From Candidatus Stammera capleta (GTDB taxonomy: Bacteria > Pseudomonadota > Gammaproteobacteria > Enterobacterales > Enterobacteriaceae): 64,000 bases of DNA. Both the position numbers and the translations under genes were made by a program. How positions within the stretch are numbered: the stretch's first letter is position 1; every line of letters begins with the position of its first letter. Shown here piece by piece: positions 23,650 to 37,040 of this stretch. The DNA lies in NCBI GenBank assembly GCA_015134335.1, contig CP043975.1, positions 20,350 to 84,349 on the forward strand, written 5' to 3'. The notes below the pieces were generated by a model that saw nothing but the letters and a program-made list of their open reading frames with translations, was not told the DNA's origin and did no database searches.

Positions 23650-24802
23650 AATTTGAATTTATAAAACATTTTATATCATTTATTCTTTTTAATTTTTCTC
23701 AAGTAAAATTATTTCTTCCAAAATGACCATAAACAGAAGTAGCAGAATAAATAGGATTTAATAAATCTAATTCTTTAATTATACTACCAGGCCTTAAATC
23801 AAATATATTTTTTATTATATTATATATTTTATATATATCTAAAGTTTCAGTATTAAATGTATTTATCATAAAAGATATAGGTTTTGAAATACCAATAGCA
23901 TATGAAATTTGTATTTCACATTTATCAGCTAATTTAGCTGCTACTATATGTTTAGCTATATATCTAGCCATATAAGCAGCCGATCTATCTACCTTAGAAG
24001 GATCTTTGCCTGAAAAAGCCCCTCCTCCATGCCGTGCCATACCTCCATAAGTATCAACAATAATTTTTCTACCTGTTAAACCACAATCAACCAACGGACC
24101 ACCTAAAACAAATCTTCCTGTAGGATTAATATAATACTTTGTTCTTTTATTCAATAAATATTTAGGAAAAACATTAAAAATAATTTCTTCTAAAACAGCA
24201 TCTTTAATTTCATTATTACTAATATTATCTAAATGTTGAGTTGATAATACAATACTATCTACTCCTATTACTTTATTATCACAATATATTAAACTAACTT
24301 GACTTTTAGCATCAGGTCCTAATCACGATAAAATATTATTTTTTCTTAAATAAGAATGCCTTAACATTAATTTATTAGCATAATAAATAGGAGCAGGCAT
24401 AAATACCTTTGTTTCATTAGAAGCATAACCAAATATTATTCCTTGATCACCAGCTCCTTGATTTATATAATTATCTTTATATAAACCTAATTTAATATCT
24501 TTAGATTGTTCACTTATAACATTTAATATAGAACACAAATTATAGTCTAAACCTAAATTAATATCAATATAACCAATTTTTTTAATAGTATTTTTAACTA
24601 TAGATTCAACATTAAAATCAGCTGTAGTACTAATTTCACCTCCTACAACTACTATTCCTGATTTAATATATACCTCACAAGCTACTTTAGCATATTTATC
24701 TTGATTAATAATATAATCTAAAATAGCATCTGAAATTTGATCTGCTATTTTGTCAGGATGTCCTTCTGATACAGATTCAGAAGTAAAAATATAATTATTC
24801 AT
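23642..24802 (-). CDS. metK: S-adenosylmethionine synthetase
   Basis: MetK makes SAM from methionine and ATP. The 386-residue product (E. coli 384) shows [48 protein letters not shown], and [23 protein letters not shown], all canonical. Trp codons at 24320-24322 and 23696-23698 are TGA. SAM produced here is used by the methyltransferases RsmA, RsmD and RlmB in this window. It overlaps tsaB by 8 bp at the 3' end. Confidence 0.98.
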
Positions 24803-25014
24803 TATATTAAACCATATTAAATAATAATTAAATTAAAAATAATAAATATTTTATAATTATTTATATATTAAATTATTTATTTAAAAAAATAAACAAAATT
24901 ATACAATTTATTTTAAAAAAAAATTATATATAAAATAATATTTTTATTATTATTTATAAAAATTATATATAATATATTACATATTTATATAAAAATTAAT
25001 ATAATAACATATAA
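24803..25014. promoter_or_regulatory. divergent metK / glyA spacer
   Basis: A 212-bp A/T-only spacer lies between two divergent genes and is presumed to hold both promoters. TATAAT-like strings are too common to choose among. No sign of a SAM or glycine riboswitch: the G/C-bearing core motifs of those classes are absent. Confidence 0.35.
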
Positions 25015-26241
25015 ATGAATAAAGATAAAAAAATATTTAAATTAATTACATTAGAACAAAACAGACAACATAATACTATTAATCTAATTGCATCAGAAAA
25101 TTATGTAAGTAAATATATATTAAAAGCTCAAGGTTCATGTTTGACTAATAAATATGCAGAAGGATATTGCAACAAAAGATATTATGGTGGCTGTAAATAT
25201 ATAAATAAAATAGAAAAAATAGCTATAATAAGAGCAAAAAAACTTTTTAAAGCTAAATATGTAAATGTTCAACCACACTCAGGATCACAAGCTAATTTTG
25301 CTGTATATAATGCTTTATTAAAACCAGGAGATATAATTTTAGGAATGAATATTAAACATGGAGGTCATATTACACATGGATCTAAAATAAATATATCTGG
25401 AAAAATATATAAATCTATAACATATGGTTTAAATAAAAACCAAAATATAGATTACAAACAAATTAAATCATTAGCTTTACAACATAAGCCTAAATTAATT
25501 ATAGCAGGATTTTCCTCATTTTCAAAAATTTGTAACTGAAAAAAATTTTATAAAATATCACGATTAACTAAAAGTTTTTTATTAATTGATATTTCTCATA
25601 TAGCTGGATTAATAGCTGCTAAATTATATCCTAATCCATTAAAATATGCTGATATTGTTACTAGCACAACACATAAAACTTTATGTGGTCCCAGAGGGGG
25701 GATTATATTATCAAATAATAAAAATTTATATAAAAAATTAGATAAATCTATATTTCCTCAAACACAAGGAGGTCCTTTAATGCATGTAATAGCAGCTAAA
25801 GCTATTTGTTTTAAAGAAGCATTAAATAAAAATTTTATAAAATATCAAAAACAAGTATTAAAAAATTGTAAATACATGTGTAACTTTTTTTTAAAAAAAA
25901 AATTTCAAATAATTTCTAACAAAACAGAAACACATTTATTTATAATTAACTTAACTAATCTTAAAATAACTGGATTACAAGCTCAAAAAATATTAAACAA
26001 AGCAAATATTATAGTAAACAAAAATTATATTCCAGATGATAAACAAAATTCTTTTATAACATCTGGAATAAGAATAGGAACACCTGCTATTACAAAAAGA
26101 GGCATTAAACATAAAACAGCAATATATATTGCTAAATTAATAAGTAATATCTTAAAAAATATATCAAATGTAAATATAATAAAAAAAACAAAATATAAAA
26201 TTAAAAAAATATGTAATAAACATCCTATAAATAAATTATAA
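25015..26241 (+). CDS. glyA: serine hydroxymethyltransferase
   Basis: GlyA converts serine and THF to glycine and methylene-THF, feeding FolD. The 408-residue product (E. coli 417) keeps [38 protein letters not shown], the PLP aspartate in [13 protein letters not shown] and the PLP lysine in [12 protein letters not shown]. One Trp is TGA (25537-25539). Together with FolD and Fmt it forms a path from serine to formyl-Met-tRNA. It ends 3 bp before the stop of convergent dnaJ. Confidence 0.97.
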
Positions 26242-26244
26242 TAA

Positions 26245-27384
26245 TTAATTAAAATTTTGAAAAAATTTTTTAATTTTTTCAAAAAAACTTTTTGAATTAG
26301 TATTATTTTTTATATAATTATAATTCTTTAAACTTTTTCCTAAATCATATAATAACTTTTTTTGGAATTCGTTTAAATTAATAGGTGTTACAACATATAC
26401 TCTACATATTAAATCTCCTCAAATATTTCTCTTTAAATCTTTCAAACCTCTATATTTAATTCTTAATAATTTTCCGGTTTGAGTTTCATAAGGTATTTTA
26501 ATTTTTATATTTCCTGATAAAGTATTAATTTTAATTGTTCCACCTAATGCAGCCATAGAACAATTAACAGGTATATTACAATATAAATCATTACCTTTTC
26601 TAGTAAAAATATTATGTTTTTTAATTTTAATATTTATATATAAATCTCCTGGATTTAAACCAAACTTACCACAATTTCCTTTACCAACTAAACGAATAGT
26701 ATCATTAGTATCAATTCCAATAGGAATTTTAATACTTATATTTTTAACTGATTTTTCTATACCTTCTCCATGACATATATAACAAGGATTAGAAATTATA
26801 TAACAATTACCTTTACAATTAGGACAAGTCTGTTGAACTGTAAAAAATCCTTGTTTATTTATTATATCACCTGTACCTTTACATAAATTACATATATTTT
26901 TATTATAACCTGATCTACAACCAGTTCCTCTACATAAACTACATTTCTGTAAAATATTAACTTCAATATTTTTTGTAGATCCTTTAATTATATCTTCTAA
27001 TTCAATATATAAATCATATTTAATATCAGAACCTTTTTTATTTAAATTACTTCTACTTTTATTAGTTCCAAAAAAATCTCCAAAAACATCTCCAAATATA
27101 TCTCCAAAATCTCCACTTGTACTAAATTCAGCTGTAAATCCACTTTCATCATTACTATTATTAAATGCTGAATGACCATATTTGTCATACATAGATCTTT
27201 TTTCACTATTACTTAAAATTTCATAAGCTTGTTTAACTTCTTTAAATTTTTCTTCATATTCTTTATTACCTTGATTTCTGTCTGGATGATATTTAATAGC
27301 AAGTTTTCTATAAGCTCTTTTAATATCATATATATTAGAATTTCTTTCAATACCTAAAATTTTATAATAATCTTTTCTTTCCAT
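26245..27384 (-). CDS. dnaJ: co-chaperone DnaJ
   Basis: DnaJ stimulates DnaK ATPase and delivers unfolded clients. The 379-residue product (E. coli 376) has the J domain with YHPDRN, a G/F-rich linker (about residues 77-105), four zinc-finger repeats CSLCRG, CNLCKG, CPNCKG, CYICHG, and the C-terminal substrate domain. A Trp codon at 26416-26418 is TGA, after which 57 more residues follow. It starts 33 bp after the dnaK stop, the usual dnaKJ order. Confidence 0.97.
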
Positions 27385-27417
27385 AATTACCTATATAATT
27401 TTTTATTTATTATAAAA

Positions 27418-29352
<1,935 letters not shown>

Positions 29353-29371
29353 TTATTAATCAACAATTTAT

Positions 29372-29397
29372 ATATGATATATAGACATATTTTCAAA
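29372..29397 (-). promoter_or_regulatory. possible sigma-32 promoter of dnaK
   Basis: On the minus strand TTTGAAA (29391-29397) resembles the sigma-32 -35 element CTTGAAA. Eleven bases on, TATCATAT (29372-29379) shares the CAT-T part of CCCCATNT. Spacing is at the short edge of the consensus and the G/C part of the -10 is lost, so this is weak evidence. It is included because rpoH is retained in the same window. Confidence 0.25.
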
Positions 29398-29509
29398 TAT
29401 CAATATTATATTAAAAATAATTATATTTAAATAATATTAAACATATAAATATAAATATATAATAATATTTAATAAACATTATATTAAAAATAATTTATAA
29501 ATCTAAAAT

Positions 29510-32299
29510 ATGAAAAAACATAAATTAAATTATTCAAATAACATTAATTTACCTAATACAAATTTTCCTATGAAAGCAAATTTAACAATAAACGAGCCAA
29601 AAATATTAAAAATGTGGTTAAAAAAAAAAATTTATGATAAATTAAAAACATTAACCAAAAATAATAAAAAATTTATTATTCATGATGGCCCTCCATATGC
29701 CAACGGAAATATACATTTAGGTCACGCACTAAATAAAATATTAAAAGACATAACATTAAAATATAAAATATTCAAACAATATAATATATACTATAAAATA
29801 GGTTGAGATTGTCATGGTTTACCAATAGAATTAAATATTAAAAAAAAATTTACTAGTAAATTAAATTCACTATATAAAATAATAAAATTTAAAAATGCTT
29901 GTTTAAAATATGTAATTAAACAAATAAATTTACAAAAACAACAATTTATAAATTTAGGAATAATTACAAATTGAAAAAATTATTATAATACAATGGATTT
30001 TAAAAATATTGCTTCAACAATTAATATTTTTTCTAAATTTTATAAAAAAAAATTAATTAAAAGAATAAAAAAACCTATTTATTGATGTATAAAATGTAAA
30101 TCATCATTAGCAGAAGCAGAAATTAATTATAATTATACTTTAATAAAAAGTATATATGTAATATTTAATATATCAAATAAAAATAAATTTTTAAAAAAAA
30201 TTAATATTAATAAACTTAAAAATATTAAAAATATTCAACTCATTATATGAACAACCACTCCTTGGAGTATACCAGCAAATAATGCAATTTCAATACATAA
30301 ATATTATAAATATGTACTAATTAAAAATAATAAAAATATTATTATAATAATTAAAAATACCGCTAAACAATTTTGTAAAGAAATAAATATACCATATTAT
30401 AAAATTTTTACTATAAAAGGCCATCACTTAACTAATTATAATACATATCATCCCATTTCAAAAATTAAAATTCCTATTATATTTAATAAATATATTAAAA
30501 AAAATATTGGTACTGGAATTGTTCATTTAGCTTCTCACCATGGATTAGAAGATAACATAATATGTTCTAAATATAATATTAAAGGCCATAATATTATTAA
30601 TAAAAAAGGAAAATTTAATAATTATAAATATATAAAAAATTTATATAAAAAGAAATTACTAAAAGGACAAAAATTAATTATTAAAAAACTTAATAAAAAT
30701 AAAAAAATAATTAATAAAAAAATTATTAATTATAAAATACCATATTGTTGAAGACATAAAAAACCAATTATAATTAGAACAACTTATCAATGATTTATTA
30801 TATTTAATAAAAACAATTTAAAAAAAAAATTATTAAATAATATTAAAAAAATAAAATGAATACCTAAATGAGGGTATAATAAAATAAAAAAATTAATTAA
30901 AAATCGCCCTGATTGATGCATATCACGTCAAAGACATTGAGGAACTCCATTACCATTATTTATACATAAAAAAACTTTTACAACACATCCTAAAACATAT
31001 AAATTATTAAAATATATTTCTAAAAAAATAGAAAAATATGGACCTAACTATTGATTAAAATTAAAAAAAAAAGATATTATTAAAGAATATAAAGATTATA
31101 AAAAAATTTATGATGTATTAGATATTTGATTTGATTCAGGTGCTACCTTATATACTATTTTTAAAAAAAATATTAATAATATTATTACTATTGATACAAT
31201 TTTAGAAGGCCAAGATCAATATAGAGGATGATTTATGTCATTATTAATTATTAATATAATAATTAATAAAAAATTTAAATTCAAAAAAATAATAAGTCAT
31301 GGATTTGTAGTAGATAAAAATAATATAAAAATGTCTAAATCATTAAATAATAATATTAATCCTTTAATTTTAATAAATAAATATGGAGCAGATATTATTA
31401 GATTATGAGTTTCTTCAGTAAAATTTTATAATAATATTAAAATATCTAATGAAATAATTCAACGTAATATAGAAACATATAGAAAAATTAGAAATACTTT
31501 TAAATTTATAATTAATAATTTAAATAAATATAATCCTAAAAAAAATTTTATTAAAATACAAAATTTAATTCAATTAGACCAATGAATAATATATAAACTA
31601 TATAAATATCAAAAAAAAATAATTAAATTATATAATAAATTTAAATATTATAAAATAATTAAAATTATAACATACTTTTGTAACTACTATTTAAGCTCTA
31701 TATATTTTGATATAATTAAAGATAGAAAATATATTATAAAAAGATATACTTATCCAGTATATAGCGCTCAAACAACATTATATATATTGTTAGAAACTAT
31801 GGTTAAATGAATAGCCCCTATATTATCATTTACATCTGAAGAAATATGAAAATATATTCCTAGAAAAAAACCTATATCTATATATTTAGATAATAAATTT
31901 TATTATATTAATTATTTATATATTAATAAAAAATATATTAATATCTGAAAAATATTACTTAAAATAAAATTTAAACTTAATAAAATTATTGATAAATATA
32001 AAAAATTAAATATTATAAAATCTTCATTAGAAATATATGTTAAATTATATTTAAATATTAAATACTATAAAAAAATTATTATAATGAAAAATGAATTAAA
32101 ATATTTTTTCATAATTTCAAAAATAAAAATAAAAAAATTTAAATTAATAAATTTTAAAATAAAATGTAAAAAAATTAATGGTATAAAATGTTTAAGATGT
32201 TGGCATTTTTATAAAAATAATATTAAAAATTTTAATAATTTTTGTTATAGATGTTATATAAATATAAAAAAAAATGGAGAAATAAGAAAATTTATATAA
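29510..32299 (+). CDS. ileS: isoleucyl-tRNA synthetase
   Basis: IleRS charges tRNA-Ile. The 929-residue product (E. coli 938) has the HIGH motif PPYANGNIHLGHALNK, the editing domain with TTPWSIPANNA, LEGQDQYRGWF, the KMSKS motif NIKMSKSLN and a C-terminal zinc finger (CLRCWHFY...CYRCY). Trp is encoded by TGG at three sites (MWLKKK, TPWSIP, RCWHF) and by TGA at many others, for example 29804-29806 in GWDCHG. Under the standard code it would look like a string of pseudogene fragments. It starts the ileS-rsmA-apaH run. Confidence 0.97.
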
Positions 32300-32327
32300 A
32301 AATTATATATATTCATTACATTAATCT

Positions 32328-33101
32328 ATGATAATATTTAAAAAATATTTAGGACAAAATTTTTTAATAAATAAAAAAATTGTAAAACAAATTATTAATT
32401 TAATTAAACCATATAAAAATAAATTAATTTTAGAAATTGGTTGTGGAACAGGATTAATTACAAAATATTTAATTAAATATAATATATTAATATTAGCAGT
32501 TGAAATAGATATAGATTTAATAAATAAAATAAAAAAAAATATAATTAATAAAATTATTATTATAAATGATAATTTTTTAAATATAAATTTATATAAAATT
32601 TATAAATTATATAATAAAAAAATTACAATAATTGGAAATATACCATATTATATAACTCGTAAAATAATTATTAAATTAATTAATAACTTTAAATATATTA
32701 AAAAAATTTTCATATTAGTCCAAAAAGAATTTGGAGAAATGTTGTTATCTAATCCAGGAAACAAAAAATATTGTAAAACAACTGTTTTAACAAATATGTA
32801 TTATAAAATAAAAATATTAATATATATTAATAAAATAAACTTTTTTCCTAAACCTAAAATTAATTCTGTTTTTTTAAAATTAACTCCTAAAAAAACTAAT
32901 ATTAATTTAAAAATATTAATACATATATTAAATAATTGTTTCATAAAAAAAAATAAAAAATTATATAATAATATAAAAAATATTATTGATATAAATAAAT
33001 TAAATAAAATAAATATTTTAGATATTAATACTCGTATAAATAAAATATCTATTATAAATTTTTATAATTTAACTAAAATATTTAATAAAATAAAAAAATA
33101 A
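32328..33101 (+). CDS. rsmA: 16S rRNA dimethyladenosine transferase RsmA (KsgA)
   Basis: RsmA dimethylates A1518 and A1519 in helix 45 and acts as a 30S maturation checkpoint. The 257-residue product (E. coli 273) has GQNFLINKKIVKQII, the SAM motif LEIGCGTGLITKYL, and the catalytic NLPY motif as NIPYYITRKII. The C-terminal domain is shortened and A/T-driven in composition. apaH follows after 2 bp; the same pair is adjacent in enterobacteria (ksgA-apaGH), with apaG lost here. Confidence 0.95.
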   Translation: MIIFKKYLGQNFLINKKIVKQIINLIKPYKNKLILEIGCGTGLITKYLIKYNILILAVEIDIDLINKIKKNIINKIIIINDNFLNINLYKIYKLYNKKITIIGNIPYYITRKIIIKLINNFKYIKKIFILVQKEFGEMLLSNPGNKKYCKTTVLTNMYYKIKILIYINKINFFPKPKINSVFLKLTPKKTNINLKILIHILNNCFIKKNKKLYNNIKNIIDINKLNKINILDINTRINKISIINFYNLTKIFNKIKK

Positions 33102-33103
33102 TT

Positions 33104-33910
33104 ATGACTAACTATTATATAAGTGATATACACGGATGTTTATATGAATTAAAATCATTACTTAAAAAAATTAAATTTAATATATATAAAGACAAATTAT
33201 GAATTATAGGAGATTTAATTTTTAAAGGACCAGAATCTATAAAAATACTTTTATTTTTATATAACATTAAAGAAAATATAAAAATAATTTTAGGAAATCA
33301 TGATTTATTTTTTATAAAAAACTATTTTACTAATATTAAAAAAAAAATACTTATAAATAAAAAATTTTATACAATAATTAAATGATTAATTAAACAAAAA
33401 ATAATTATAATTAATAATAAATATAAAACTATATTAGTACACGCAGGAATTCCTCCATTATTAAATTATAATAATATAATTAAATATTCAAATATATTAA
33501 TAAATATATTAAAAAAAAGAAAATATAAAAAATTTATTAAAATTTATAATAATAAAAATATTTTAAAATGAAACAATAAATTAAAATTAATAAATAAATT
33601 ATCTTTTATATTGCATACATTTACTAATATAAGATATTGTTATACAAATAATTATATTTATAATAATTATAATAGTAAAATAGAAACAAATACTAAATTA
33701 TTAAATAAAAAAAAATTAATACCATGATTTTTTATTAAAAATAAAATATTTAATAAATATAATATTTTATTTGGACACTGATCTCTTTTAAATAAAAAAT
33801 TATTACCTAAAAATTTTTTTTGCTTAGATACAGGCTGTTGTTATAATAAAGGCTACTTGACAATTTTAGATTTTAAAAATAAAATTTTTTATAAACAAAA
33901 AAAGAAATAA
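33104..33910 (+). CDS. apaH: symmetrical bis(5'-nucleosyl)-tetraphosphatase ApaH
   Basis: ApaH hydrolyses Ap4A, a by-product of tRNA synthetases, to two ADP. The 268-residue product (E. coli 280) keeps the metallophosphatase motifs SDIHGC, IGDLIFKGPES (K for the family's R), LGNHD, LVHAGIPP and, near the C-terminus, FGHWSLL and LDTGCC. Several Trp codons are TGA, including the conserved ones in LWIIGD and PWFFI. Keeping Ap4A clearance in so small a genome fits the synthetase-rich gene set. It ends 2 bp before convergent rpsT. Confidence 0.94.
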
Positions 33911-33912
33911 AT

Positions 33913-34173
33913 TTATATATTATTAATCATTTTATATAAAAAACTTTTATATCTTGAAGCTTTATTATAATGTATATAACCTTTACTAGATAATTTATCT
34001 AAAATTTTTTGTAAAAAACGTAAATAAATAATACTATTTATTTTATCTTTTTTTAAAACTAAAGACTTAAATTTTTTAATATATGTTTTTATCATATTTC
34101 TTTTACTTCTATTTAACTTACTTTTTAATTTTTCTTTTAATACTTTTTTATATTTTAAAGTTTTTTTTATCAT
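33913..34173 (-). CDS. rpsT: 30S ribosomal protein S20
   Basis: S20 binds 16S rRNA in the body of the small subunit. The 86-residue product is basic and helical and matches the family (87 aa): SKRNMIKTYIKKFKS and the SSKGYIHYNKASRYKSFL segment (E. coli AAKGLIHKNKAARHKANL). It lies 22 bp downstream of pgi on the same strand and may share its transcript. Confidence 0.93.
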   Translation of the reverse strand: MIKKTLKYKKVLKEKLKSKLNRSKRNMIKTYIKKFKSLVLKKDKINSIIYLRFLQKILDKLSSKGYIHYNKASRYKSFLYKMINNI

Positions 34174-34195
34174 AAATATATATTTTTTTATATTA

Positions 34196-35866
34196 TTAAT
34201 TTTTTCTAAATTTATTAAAAATTTTAATTAAATTTAATGTAGAATCATCTAAAAAAATTTTTTTATTTTTAACAAGATTAATATTATTATCTTTAATATT
34301 TAATAACATTTCTAATATTACATTAGATATATTTTTTCCTAATTCTACTCCTCACTGATCATAACTACATATATTTAAAATTATACCTTCTGTTAAAACT
34401 TTATATTCATAAAAAGTTAACAAAGATCCTAAAATATAGGGATTAATTTCTTTTAATAAAATAAAATTATTAGGTTTATTACCTATAAAACTTTTATAAT
34501 TATCTAAATTATTTTTCTTATAATAAATATAATCTCCAAATGCTAATGATTGGGATTGTGCTAAAATATTAGACATTAATTTATCATAATAATTTTCTAC
34601 ATTACAAGAACTAATAGAATTAGCTGAAACAATAAAATCTATAGGTATTATATAAGTTCCTTGATGTAATAATTGAAAAAAAGAATGTTGACAAACAGTA
34701 CCTAAACCATTTCAAATAATACTAGAAGTAAAATAATTATTTATTTTATTATTATTTCTATCAACTGATTTACCATTAGATTCCATTATTAATTGCTGTA
34801 AATATAAAGGAAATAATGATAATAATTCATTATAAACTAAAACTAATTTAGTATTAAATTTAAAAAAATTACTATATCAAATATTTAATATAGCCAATAT
34901 AATTGGTATATTATATTTATAATCAGTAAAAAAAAAATGTTTATCTACATCATGAGCACCTTTCAAAATTTTAATAAAATTTTTATACCCTAACGCTAAA
35001 GAAATAATTAAACCAAAAGCAGAGCAAAAAGAAAATCGTCCACTAACTCAATCTGAAACAACAAAAATATTATTAATATTTATATTATATGTAAGAGCCT
35101 TTTCTAAATTACTAGTAACTAAAATAAAATGATAATTTAATGATTCCATATCATTATTAAAATAATTTAAAATTCATTTACAAGCAATTTTAAAATTTAA
35201 AATAGTTTCTTGAGTAGTAAAAGTTTTAGAACATATTATAAAAAGTGTATTTTCAGGTATTAAAAAATTTAAAACATTATTAATATCTTCTATATCAATA
35301 TTAGATACAAAAAATGTTTTTATATTTTTTATTTTATATCTATTTAAAGCTTTAACAATCATTCTAGGTCCTAAATCAGAACCACCTATTCCTATATTAA
35401 CTATATTAATAATTTTTTTATTATTAAAACCTAATTTAATTCCTTTTATAATTGAATAAGTTAATTTTTTTATAAATATTAAATTTTTATCTATCTTTTT
35501 CTTTTCTTCTAATAAAATATAATTATATTTACTATATTTAATAAAAAAATTATTAAAATCTCTAAATAAAAAATTTAATACATATTTTTTTTCTGTAACA
35601 TTTATAATTCCTCCATTTATTATATAAAATAAATATTTATTAAATTTTATTTCTTTTAATAAACTAATAAATAAATTTAGAGTTTTATTTACAAAAATAT
35701 TTTTAGAATAGTCAAATAATATTTTCTTTTTAAAATATATTGAAAATTCTTTAAATCTATTTGGATTGGATAAAAATAAATCTTTAATTTTAAAATTTTT
35801 TATATTATTAAAATGATTATATAACTTTAATCAAGATTTTGTTTTAGTAGGATTAATATTTAACAT
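34196..35866 (-). CDS. pgi: glucose-6-phosphate isomerase
   Basis: Pgi interconverts glucose-6-P and fructose-6-P. The 556-residue product (E. coli 549) has [14 protein letters not shown], the [18 protein letters not shown] signature, ESNGKSVDR, a [17 protein letters not shown] segment with the active-site His, and SYDQWGVELGK with the second PGI signature. Six or more TGA codons fall on conserved Trp, so under the standard code it appears as short fragments. It is the only glycolytic enzyme in this window and indicates sugar metabolism in the symbiont. Confidence 0.95.
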
Positions 35867-35969
35867 TTTATAAAATTATTAAATTTATAAACAAATTAAG
35901 TAAAATATATTTAATTAATAATTATTATTATTATAATATAATAATAAATAATAAATTTCAAATAATAAA

Positions 35970-37040
35970 ATGATTAAAAAACCACCATTAAAAATAATTA
36001 AAATTATTATAGCTTTATCAGGAGGTATAGATTCTACAATTACTATATGAATATTAAAACAATTAGGTTTTAAAATTAAATGTGTTTTTATAAAATGCTG
36101 AGAACAAAAAAATTGTAATTTTAAACAAAATTTACAAGATTGCAAAAAAATATGTAAATTTTTTAAAATTAAATTAATAAAAATAAATTTTTCATATGAA
36201 TATTGACATAAAGTTTTTAAAAAATATATTAAAGAATTAAAAAAAAATAAAACACCTAACCCTGATATTTTATGTAATAAAGAAATTAAATTTAATTTAT
36301 TAATTAAATTTTCAATTAATATACTAAATTATAATTATATAGCAACTGGACACTACGTAAGAAAAATATATAAAAAAAATAAATTTATTTTATTAAAAGG
36401 TATAGATAAAACCAAAGATCAAAGTTATTTTTTATGTCAAATAAAACAAAAACAATTAAAAAAATGTATATTTCCAATAGGAAGTTTTAAAAAAACACAA
36501 ATAAGAAAAATAGCAAAAAACTTAAATGTACCTAATGCACTTAAAAAAGATTCCACAGGTATATGTTTTATAGAATCTAAAAAACATAAAAACTTTATTA
36601 TTAAATATATAAAAAAAAAAAAAGGTTATATTAAAAATATAGAAAATAATAAAATTGTTGGAAAACACTATGGATTATTTTTATATACTATAGGACAAAG
36701 AAAAAATTTATTATATTCAATTTTTAATAAAAAACCTTTATATGTTATAAAAAAAGATAAAAAAAATAATTTATTATATGTAGGTACTAAAAAAAACCTA
36801 TATAAATCATTTTTTTATTTAAAAAAAATACATTTTATACATATAAAATGAAACAAAAAAAATATTATTTGTCAAGTTAAAATTAGATATCAACAAAAAC
36901 CTATTTCATGTATAATAAATTTTATAAAAAAAAATTTAATTAAAATTATATTATTAAAACCTATTAGAGCTATAACATCAGGACAATCAGCTGTTTTTTA
37001 TATTAAAAATATATGTTTAGGAGGAGGCTTTATTATATAA
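35970..37040 (+). CDS. mnmA: tRNA-specific 2-thiouridylase MnmA
   Basis: MnmA thiolates U34 of Lys, Glu and Gln tRNAs. The 356-residue product (E. coli 368) has the PP-loop SGGIDS, the first catalytic Cys at residue 102 (NPDILCNKEIKF), ATGHYVR, KDQSYFLC, the second catalytic Cys in KDSTGICFIE, and the C-terminal SGQSAVFY and CLGGG motifs. Trp codons are TGA. A 13-base A run at 36611-36623 lies inside the gene. It needs a sulfur relay encoded elsewhere. It shares a TTATATAA stop cassette with glyS. Confidence 0.96.

Noticed and set aside
24803-25014. Possible SAM or glycine riboswitch before metK or glyA
   Set aside because: The G/C-bearing conserved cores of these riboswitches are absent; the spacer is pure A/T.
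26025-26282. Minus-strand hydrophobic frame over the end of glyA
   Set aside because: It lies antisense to glyA and across the dnaJ stop; not a separate gene.
29510-32299. ileS, secY, glyS, pgi, cysS, glyQ and others appear as strings of broken fragments, suggesting pseudogenes
   Set aside because: The breaks are all TGA at conserved Trp sites and the fragments stay in one frame, so these are intact genes under a UGA=Trp code.
35915-36145. Minus-strand frame over the start of mnmA
   Set aside because: Overlaps the PP-loop region of mnmA on the other strand and has only low-complexity Ile/Leu/Tyr content.
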